Positions 1-6,302 of a DNA stretch of 9,692 nucleotides are shown here, piece by piece. Both the position numbers and the translations under genes were made by a program. Source of the stretch: Methylotenera_A sp031399315 (GTDB lineage: Bacteria > Pseudomonadota > Gammaproteobacteria > Burkholderiales > Methylophilaceae). The notes under the pieces are model-generated. The model did no database searches, was not told where the DNA came from, and worked only from the letters and a program-made list of their open reading frames with translations. Numbering within the stretch: the first letter of the stretch is position 1; each line of letters begins with the position of its first letter. The stretch spans positions 1-9,692 of the forward strand of contig JANNOS010000054.1 in the NCBI GenBank assembly GCA_031399315.1. The letters are read 5' to 3'.

Positions 1-3000
1 ACGTTTATGAAGGCAATGAAACCTTTACTGCCACCTTAAGCGCCCCTGTTGGTGCGACCTTGGGCACAGCAGTAGCGATTGGTACGATTGTTGATGATGA
101 AACGATGCCAACGGTATCTAATATTGATAGCCCTTCAATAGTTGAAGGTGGTAATTTAGTATATAGCGTCAATTTAAGTAACCCAAGCAGTACTGCTACC
201 ACCTATCCGTTTACCTTGGGTGGTGGTACGGCTTCTGCAGGAGACTTTGGTGCACCAACATTTACCAACGGCGTGACTTTAGCGGCAGGCGTGTTAACTG
301 TGCCGCCAAATGTGACGAGTTTTACGGTAACAGTACCGACTATACAAGACACTTTAGCTGAGGGTAATGAGCTTGTACCATTGAGTATAGGTACGGCTAC
401 AGGTACAGGTACAATTATTGATGATGAACCAACTATCGACCTTGATGGTAATAACTCGTCTGGTGCACCAGGCTCTAATTACACCACCACATTTACCGAA
501 AACGGCGCGGCGGTAAGCATTGCTGATACTGATATTGTGATTGTAGACGCAGTCTCTACTACCATGGCAAGTGCAACAATCACCCTGACTAATGCGCAGG
601 CAGGTGACGTATTAGCCGCTGTAAGTGGGGGTGGAATTACTGCTAACGTTGTTGGCAATGTGGTGACTTTAACTGGTGTAGCTACATTAGCGCAGTACCA
701 AGCAGCTATTCAAGCAATTACCTTTGCTAATACCACTGATACGCCCAACACGACACCACGTAATATTACTGTTGTGTTAAATGATGGTACAAATAATACT
801 AATACGGCTGTGACTACTGTCAATGTGACGGCGGTAAACGACACGCCAATAATTGCGCCATTAGTGAGCATTGCGGTAACAGAAGACGTTGCAACCAAAC
901 TTACAGGCTTAAATTTTGGTGATGTAGACGCAGGTACAACCAATGTGACTGTTACCCTTACCGTGCCAACAGGCACGCTTGCAGCCATCTCTGGTGCTGG
1001 CGTAGTTGTGGGCGGCACAGCCACAGCACTCACTTTAACTGGCACATTGGCGGCCATTAATAATTTTGTCTCTACAGGTACAGGCGTGTTTTACACCACC
1101 GCACTTAACGCTAATGGCACTGTTAATTTAGCTGTGAATATTAACGATAACGGCAATACGGGTATAGATCCAGGTACATCTGGCGGTGTAGCCGATGAGC
1201 AAGCGAATTTAAACGTAACGCTCAATATTGCAGCGGTGAATGACCCACCAGCACTTGATCTTGACTTAAGTGGTGCGGGCACTGGATATGCCACTACCTA
1301 TGTTGAAAATGCAGCAGGCACACCAATCTCTGATACGGATGTGACGATTACTGACGTAGATGATACGAACATTGAGAACGCAACGATTACGCTGACCAAC
1401 TTCCAGACGGGCGATATCCTTGCTACTTTAGGTGCATTGCCTGGTGGCATCGTGGCCAGTGCTTATAACGCAGGAACAGGCGTCATTACGTTGACTGGCT
1501 CAGCGACTTTGGCACAATACCAAGCGGCGATTCGTTTAATTGGCTTTAGCAACACGACTGAGAATCCTAGCACGACCGCACGTACAATCAATGTGGTCGT
1601 CAATGATGGCACTGCTAATAGCAATACAGCGGTAACGACGATTACCGTGACAGCGGTGAACGATGCACCAGTAGGTGCTGCAGATAATTACAATGCAGTG
1701 GAAGGTACAACTACAGTGCTAGCAAGCGTTTTAGGGAATGATACAGACCCAGAAGGCAATGCAATTACTGTTACGCAATTTGCGACTAACACAGTCGGTC
1801 TAAATGCTATTACGGCAAATGGCACTAATACGATTACCACTGCTTTAGGTGGCACTGTTGTGATGAACACAGACGGCACTTATACCTACACCGCACCTAC
1901 GAGAAATCATAGTGATGTAACGCCAGATGTGGATAGTTTTGCTTATAGACCAACGGATGGCACGACGCCAGCGACTGGCTGGACGACTGTGACCATAAAT
2001 GTTACTGATACTAACCCTACCGCTAATAATGATGTGGATAGTGTAGGTATTAATAGCACCGTTGCAGGTAATGTGATTACAGGTGTTGGCGGTGTAACGG
2101 CGGATACACTTAATGTTGATGGTCCGCATAGTCTAACCAATGTGGTGCTTACGGCAGGTACACAAATCTCAAATACATTGGGGGCGGGTAATGTACGCAC
2201 GATAGTGACAAATAGAGGCACTTTGGCGATAGACCAAGATGACGGTAGCTATACTTACACAGCATCGGTAACGCCGATAACGGTTACTAACCCTACAGGA
2301 GTGGCGAGCTTTACATCAGTAGGTGTTAATTTGTACGGTTTTGATACCGCTGAGCCTTATAACACAGCAGGTAATGTGAATAGTGGATTGAACTTGGCAA
2401 ATCTAAATGCTACATCAGCCGCTAGGGCAAGATTCCAGGAGAATGCAGGTGAGACAGATGATGGTGTAGGTGCCGAACAAAATGCGGGTACTTCAACAAC
2501 GAACAGCACACAAAATGGTGAGCAACTGGTCATTAGCTTGGGCGTTGCTTCTAAATCTACCAGTATTGCGTTAAGTAGTTTAGTTACTGGCGAAGTTGCA
2601 ACTTGGGAAACCTATGACGCGACTGGTGCGATTGTGTCAACTGGTACAACTGCCGGTGATGCAGATGGCTTAACAAACATTAATATTTCAACTGGCACAG
2701 CATTTAATTATGTTGTAGTGCGATCTGCGCTAGCAGGAAGTGAGTATCGGATGGATGGCATTACGGTAATACCAGAACCAGCTGGGGTCACCGATGTATT
2801 TACTTATACGCTAACAGATAGCGACGGCGACACTTCAAATGCCACGCTCACTATGAATTACGATACAAGCACAATTGCGACTAATGATCTAGCGACTGTA
2901 TTTGAATCAGGGATCAATGCAAACGGGGCACAAAATGGTGGTACGCAAGAAGCGCAAACTATTGAGAGAGCAACGGGCAATATTTTAGGTAACGATACTG

Positions 3001-6000
3001 GTGTAACAGGCTTTAGCAACCTCACGGTTTCTGGTGGTACTATCACAGGTGGCACCGTTACAGCTTCAGCCCCAGATGGTAATGGTATTGTGACTGTCAC
3101 TGTGACAGATACGTCTAGCGGCTCTCGTACAATCGCAACCATAACAGTTTACACACAAAATTTTGGTGCAAATGTTAAGGGTGATTACGTGGTTGATTTG
3201 GTAGGCAGAACCACAGATGGTGCAGGCACGAACGATAGCTTTACCATGAATTACACACTCACTAACTCAGTCTCTGGCGAGGTAGATAACGCAAGCCTTA
3301 CAGTCGATGTGGTAGATGATGTACCCACTGTGCAAGATGCGATTGTGCAGGTTCAGCAAGGTGTGTTACCAAAACAAAACTTAGTATTTGTGATTGATAG
3401 TTCTGGCAGTATGGCTGGTGAAGTTAAAAACGTTGCAGCAAATGGCACTGTGACGATTATTAATCGCTTGCAAGCAACGCAACTTGCGGTAGCTGCTGTG
3501 ATTAACGAATACTTTAGCCAAGGCGGTAATATAAGCATTACATTGGTTGATTTTGATGCTACCGCTGCTAATAGGGGTACTTATACAACCGCGGCTTCAG
3601 CCATTGCAGCGCTTAATTTGGCAGCAAACTTTACAGTTGGTGGAGGTACCAATTACGAGGCTGCATTAACGACAACGCAAACTGCAATAGGCACGCCAGT
3701 GGTCGGTGAAAAGTACACGGTTTATTTTATCTCTGATGGCGTACCTACAGTTGGCGACATTACTGACCCAGCAGCAAATGGATATCGTGCCTTTGCTACG
3801 ACAAATAATATTACAACTTATGCAATTGGTATTGCGTCCGATATCAGTAACCCAACAGAGCTTAATAATATTCATAATGTAGATAGCGATATTAGCGGCG
3901 TGAAAGATGCTGCGATTATTGTAACAAACGTGGCGACATTGGATGATGTGTTGCTGGCATCTGTACCCACCAGTTTCGGTGGTTCTGTGGCAGGTAGTAC
4001 AGCTAACTCCAGTCTTAACTTTGGTGCGGATGGTGGCTATATTAGTCAATTAATCATGCGCTTAGATACTAATGGTGACAATCTACCAGATGCAGATGTC
4101 ACCTTTAACTTTAACCCTACAACGGGTGTTATTACTCTTGTTGGTGGCGGCACACCTCAAACTGGATTCCCAATAACGAGTGATACGCTCACATTGAATG
4201 ATGTCAATGGTTTTGAAGACGGTATTTTAGTGTTTAACTTTAGAACTGGTGAATACGTCTACCAAACTGCTGGGTTTGCTACCGAGGGAGAGCAGTTTGA
4301 TATTAAATTTACAGCTACAGATGGCGATGGCGATACGGCTAGCGGTAAACAAACAGTACAAATTGTTGATGGCAAACCTGATGCAAATAATGACATTGAT
4401 ACACTAATGGGTAACAGTACCTTCTTTGAAGGTAACGTGATTTCAGCCATCGGTACAGATGGTGGCGACAGTGTAGCGCTAACGTCATTTAGTACAAATC
4501 GTTCTGGTGAAGATAATCCTGGCGATAACGGTAATGTTTCTTCAGTTGTTTTTAAAGGCGTTACTTTTGATTTAACCACACTTGTTGGCTCTACGCCTGC
4601 ACTAGCTGGTAACTATACGGTGACTTCAATTGCAGGAGTTAACACACTGACTTGGACTGCAACAACAGGTGGATCTTCATTAGTGTTTAATGAAGACGGT
4701 TACTATAGATACACGCCACCAACTGCCGAGATTGTGAATAATGTAACAGGCGCATCTACAAACTATGCGCTGACGAGTGCGGGGCTAGTCACAACAGCAG
4801 CCACTGCCGGTATGACTTTGGCTGGCATTGCAAGAACAAGTGCTGCTGAGGGTAGTGCTACGGTCAACACACCCAATGCTGATGGTGTAGGTATTGTAGG
4901 AAACGCAAATGACACACAAATCAACAGCTTAGAAAGTTTGGTGATTAATTTTGATACCAGCGTACATCGCCATGGAGTACAAGGTGTAACTATCACGGTA
5001 GATACTTCTAATAGCAACTTAGGGGGCACCTTCGCTTTTAATTATTCTGTTTACAATGTGCATGGCGAATTAATTGCGCAATTTGCGAGAAATACAGAAG
5101 GCGCAGTTGTGATGCCTGCAAATCTTACTGGTATTGGTAAGATTGTGATTGATGCAGGTGGCATTGGCGCTTATCCAGGTGCCGCAGGCAGTATATCTGC
5201 GGTCACTTACTCAAGCATTTTAGATACCGTTGTTGCGGCTGCACCAGCTCCCGAGGTCATCACTTATACCATTACAGATACAGATGGAGATACCTCATCA
5301 GCAACATTAACACTTAACAATATTATTGATGATATTGCAGGTACTTCAGTAAACAACACCATTAACGGCACCGCTAGAAATGAAAATATTTCTGGCTTAG
5401 CAGGCGATGATACGATTAACGCAGGCGCAGGCTTTGACATTGTGCGTGGCGGCGATGGTAACGACACTATTGATGGCGGTGCTGACGATGACCAACTTTA
5501 TGGCAACGCAGGCAATGATACGATTAGCGGCGGCACAGGTAAAGACCAAATATATGGTGATGCAGGTAATGATACGCTAAACGGTAATGATGGCGACGAT
5601 TTTATATCTGGTGGCGATGGAAGCGATGTGATTAATGGCGGCATTGGTGCGGATGTTATTTTAGGAGGTGCAGGAAATGATACATTAACTGGCGGCGCTG
5701 GGGTTGATGTGTTCCGTTGGGAGCTTGCTGATAGAGGTACAACGAGCAGCCCTGCAACCGATGTTATTACTGATTTTGACCCTGCAGCAGTGGGTGGTGA
5801 TGTGCTTGATTTGCGCGATTTGCTCACAGGCGAAAGTCATACTGGCGTTGCACCTGGTAACTTGGCATCGTTTATGCACTTTGAGGTGGTTGGCGCTAAC
5901 ACGGTGATACACATTAGTAATAACGGTGCATACTCTAACGGCTATAGCCCAACCAAAGATGTACAGAGAATTACATTAACAGGTGTGGATTTAGTCACGG

Positions 6001-6065
6001 GGTTTGCAGATGACAATGCGATTATTCAAAACTTGCTGACTAATAATAAGTTAATTACTGATTAA
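1..6065 (+). CDS. Giant LapA-like RTX adhesin, C-terminal part (5' end outside window)
   Basis: Secreted, repeat-rich surface adhesin exported by a type I (ABC/adaptor/TolC) system. The frame is open from base 3 to the TAA at 6063-6065, giving 2020 residues; residue n starts at base 3n. Codons before the apparent TTG at base 60 already read as the end of a Calx-beta domain, so the gene begins upstream. Order of domains: Calx-beta end (1-33, ending VDDE); full Calx-beta (34-142, ending IDDE); cadherin/VCBS-like modules ending in VNDxP (143-282, 283-416, 417-556); Ig/cadherin-like (557-670); extender with insert modules (about 671-1110); vWFA (about 1127-1325); more DGDT-type extender (to about 1775); RTX nonapeptides (1798-1905); type I secretion target domain (1906-2020). 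I found no cysteine, as is usual for such proteins, and Thr, Asn, Asp, Gly and Val dominate. Family knowledge (LapA, BpfA) suggests attachment or biofilm formation; the ligand is unknown. A retention module would lie in the unseen N-terminus. Confidence 0.95.
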   Translation, partial: VYEGNETFTATLSAPVGATLGTAVAIGTIVDDETMPTVSNIDSPSIVEGGNLVYSVNLSNPSSTATTYPFTLGGGTASAGDFGAPTFTNGVTLAAGVLTVPPNVTSFTVTVPTIQDTLAEGNELVPLSIGTATGTGTIIDDEPTIDLDGNNSSGAPGSNYTTTFTENGAAVSIADTDIVIVDAVSTTMASATITLTNAQAGDVLAAVSGGGITANVVGNVVTLTGVATLAQYQAAIQAITFANTTDTPNTTPRNITVVLNDGTNNTNTAVTTVNVTAVNDTPIIAPLVSIAVTEDVATKLTGLNFGDVDAGTTNVTVTLTVPTGTLAAISGAGVVVGGTATALTLTGTLAAINNFVSTGTGVFYTTALNANGTVNLAVNINDNGNTGIDPGTSGGVADEQANLNVTLNIAAVNDPPALDLDLSGAGTGYATTYVENAAGTPISDTDVTITDVDDTNIENATITLTNFQTGDILATLGALPGGIVASAYNAGTGVITLTGSATLAQYQAAIRLIGFSNTTENPSTTARTINVVVNDGTANSNTAVTTITVTAVNDAPVGAADNYNAVEGTTTVLASVLGNDTDPEGNAITVTQFATNTVGLNAITANGTNTITTALGGTVVMNTDGTYTYTAPTRNHSDVTPDVDSFAYRPTDGTTPATGWTTVTINVTDTNPTANNDVDSVGINSTVAGNVITGVGGVTADTLNVDGPHSLTNVVLTAGTQISNTLGAGNVRTIVTNRGTLAIDQDDGSYTYTASVTPITVTNPTGVASFTSVGVNLYGFDTAEPYNTAGNVNSGLNLANLNATSAARARFQENAGETDDGVGAEQNAGTSTTNSTQNGEQLVISLGVASKSTSIALSSLVTGEVATWETYDATGAIVSTGTTAGDADGLTNINISTGTAFNYVVVRSALAGSEYRMDGITVIPEPAGVTDVFTYTLTDSDGDTSNATLTMNYDTSTIATNDLATVFESGINANGAQNGGTQEAQTIERATGNILGNDTGVTGFSNLTVSGGTITGGTVTASAPDGNGIVTVTVTDTSSGSRTIATITVYTQNFGANVKGDYVVDLVGRTTDGAGTNDSFTMNYTLTNSVSGEVDNASLTVDVVDDVPTVQDAIVQVQQGVLPKQNLVFVIDSSGSMAGEVKNVAANGTVTIINRLQATQLAVAAVINEYFSQGGNISITLVDFDATAANRGTYTTAASAIAALNLAANFTVGGGTNYEAALTTTQTAIGTPVVGEKYTVYFISDGVPTVGDITDPAANGYRAFATTNNITTYAIGIASDISNPTELNNIHNVDSDISGVKDAAIIVTNVATLDDVLLASVPTSFGGSVAGSTANSSLNFGADGGYISQLIMRLDTNGDNLPDADVTFNFNPTTGVITLVGGGTPQTGFPITSDTLTLNDVNGFEDGILVFNFRTGEYVYQTAGFATEGEQFDIKFTATDGDGDTASGKQTVQIVDGKPDANNDIDTLMGNSTFFEGNVISAIGTDGGDSVALTSFSTNRSGEDNPGDNGNVSSVVFKGVTFDLTTLVGSTPALAGNYTVTSIAGVNTLTWTATTGGSSLVFNEDGYYRYTPPTAEIVNNVTGASTNYALTSAGLVTTAATAGMTLAGIARTSAAEGSATVNTPNADGVGIVGNANDTQINSLESLVINFDTSVHRHGVQGVTITVDTSNSNLGGTFAFNYSVYNVHGELIAQFARNTEGAVVMPANLTGIGKIVIDAGGIGAYPGAAGSISAVTYSSILDTVVAAAPAPEVITYTITDTDGDTSSATLTLNNIIDDIAGTSVNNTINGTARNENISGLAGDDTINAGAGFDIVRGGDGNDTIDGGADDDQLYGNAGNDTISGGTGKDQIYGDAGNDTLNGNDGDDFISGGDGSDVINGGIGADVILGGAGNDTLTGGAGVDVFRWELADRGTTSSPATDVITDFDPAAVGGDVLDLRDLLTGESHTGVAPGNLASFMHFEVVGANTVIHISNNGAYSNGYSPTKDVQRITLTGVDLVTGFADDNAIIQNLLTNNKLITD
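102..428 (+). other. Calx-beta domain in the adhesin
   Basis: About 109 residues running from just after VDDE to a second IDDE. It has the SIVEGG start and the LAEGNE motif near the end that are typical of Calx-beta domains. These are calcium-binding beta-sandwich units used as spacers in large adhesins. The preceding 33 residues (bases 3-101) are the tail of another copy, so the off-window part probably holds more of them in tandem. Confidence 0.8.
429..1670 (+). repeat. Three tandem cadherin/VCBS-like adhesin modules ending in VNDxP
   Basis: The modules occupy 429-848, 849-1250 and 1251-1670 and end in VNDTP, VNDPP and VNDAP. The first and third are each 140 residues and clearly homologous. 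They share the 9-residue block TLAQYQAAI, an ATITLTN strand, a V(V/L)NDGT strand and the end pattern NTAVTT(V/I)xVTAVND. The middle module (134 residues) belongs to a different subtype. DNA identity between modules 1 and 3 is patchy, so the duplication is not very recent. Confidence 0.75.
2289..2774 (+). other. Adhesin insert module 1 (unassigned beta-rich domain)
   Basis: About 160 residues placed between a YTYT strand and a YTLTDSDGDTS strand of the extender. It contains the pattern DGVG..N.......N.E.LVI, then an aromatic strand with TYDATG, and ends in DGITV. It resembles the second module at about 4743-5222. I do not recognise a named family with confidence. A small beta-sandwich or lectin-like fold is only an inference from the alternating hydrophobic pattern. 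Confidence 0.5.
3381..3980 (+). other. von Willebrand factor A (vWFA) domain in the adhesin
   Basis: This begins with the hydrophobic strand LVFVID and carries all three metal-ion-dependent adhesion site elements. DSSGS (DxSxS) lies at 3396-3410, the threonine of GGGTNYEAAL at 3648, and the aspartate of FISDG at 3735. The domain ends near the helix LDDVLLASV. A vWFA domain just before the RTX repeats also occurs in Pseudomonas LapA. An intact MIDAS suggests divalent-cation-dependent ligand binding; the ligand cannot be told from sequence. Confidence 0.88.
4743..5222 (+). other. Adhesin insert module 2 (related to module 1)
   Basis: About 160 residues between an RYTPP strand and a YTITDTDGDTS strand, the same flanking arrangement as module 1. 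It carries DGVGIVGNAN, then NSLESLVINF, a YNVHGEL strand and a final ISAVTY strand. A local HRH triplet makes it unusual in an otherwise histidine-poor protein. Its function is unknown. Confidence 0.5.
5394..5717 (+). repeat. RTX calcium-binding nonapeptide array (12 x 27 bases)
   Basis: Twelve consecutive nine-residue units of the GGxGxDxxx type. They start at GLAGDDTIN and end at GGAGVDVFR, and include clear copies such as GGDGNDTID and GGAGNDTLT. Such repeats form a calcium-loaded parallel beta-roll that drives folding after export. Some units are degenerate (AGAGFDIVR, GNDGDDFIS), which is normal. The DNA-level 27-base periodicity is a result of the protein repeat. Confidence 0.95.
5718..6062 (+). 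other. Type I secretion C-terminal target domain
   Basis: This follows the last RTX unit without a gap. It has the arrangement DVFRWELAD, then VITDFDP, then GDVLDLRDLL, a sheet region and a hydrophobic, uncharged tail ending in Asp. This matches my knowledge of the VCA0849-type type I secretion target domain. It marks the protein for uncleaved C-terminal-signal export through an ABC transporter and a TolC channel. Confidence 0.88.
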
Positions 6066-6084
6066 CTTAATTAAAGCTGTCATT

Positions 6085-6118
6085 AAAAAGGCCAACTTTG
6101 ATGAGTTGGCCTTTTTTT
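6085..6118 (+). terminator. Rho-independent terminator of the adhesin gene
   Basis: A perfect 13-bp inverted repeat (6085-6097 with 6104-6116) has a GGCCAACT core, a 6-base loop (TTGATG) and a run of seven T from 6112. It starts 19 bases after the adhesin stop. The A-tract on the 5' side means it could also work on the minus strand, but no minus-strand gene ends here. Confidence 0.93.
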
Positions 6119-6242
6119 ATCAAAATTTACGAAATAATGCCTAATTGCTTTAAACTAACTTGGTAACTTCATGAGTTTGTTGTAACTTTAACAATAAGTT
6201 GGCATGCGGATTGCTTAAGGCTGTTATTGACTAGCATTATGG

Positions 6243-6270
6243 TTGACAATACTAGGTGATGCTTTAACAT
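6243..6270 (+). promoter_or_regulatory. Probable sigma-70 promoter of the TolC-OmpA gene
   Basis: A consensus -35 box TTGACA lies at 6243-6248. A 16-base spacer leads to a -10-like TAACAT at 6265-6270 (4 of 6 matches). The predicted start near 6277 gives a leader of about 26 bases. Together with the terminator at 6085-6118, this suggests that the channel gene is transcribed separately from the adhesin. Confidence 0.55.
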
Positions 6271-6288
6271 GACAACGAGTTGGAAAGT

Positions 6289-6294
6289 AAAGGG
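6289..6294 (+). promoter_or_regulatory. Ribosome binding site that fixes the TTG start
   Basis: AAAGGG ends 8 bases before the TTG at 6303. An in-frame TAA lies at 6297-6299, so translation in this frame cannot begin further upstream. The next in-frame ATG would remove the signal peptide. Confidence 0.75.
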
Positions 6295-6302
6295 TATAAC
6301 AA

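Noticed and set aside
60..62. TTG as the start of the 2001-residue adhesin
   Set aside because: No Shine-Dalgarno sequence precedes it, and the upstream codons continue the same Calx-beta domain.
5394..5717. 27-base periodic repeats as a CRISPR array or DNA satellite
   Set aside because: The repeats are contiguous, without unique spacers, and encode RTX nonapeptides in frame.
5704..5907. Plus-strand 67-codon frame inside the adhesin C-terminus
   Set aside because: It overlaps the well-supported type I secretion domain in another frame, and its Leu/Cys/Trp-rich translation looks like a frame-shifted reading.
710..5912. Many minus-strand open frames of 60-127 codons across the adhesin gene
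   Set aside because: They lie antisense to a gene rich in GGT, GAT, ACT and GTN codons, which rarely make stops on the other strand. They have no ribosome sites, no recognisable domains and skewed composition.
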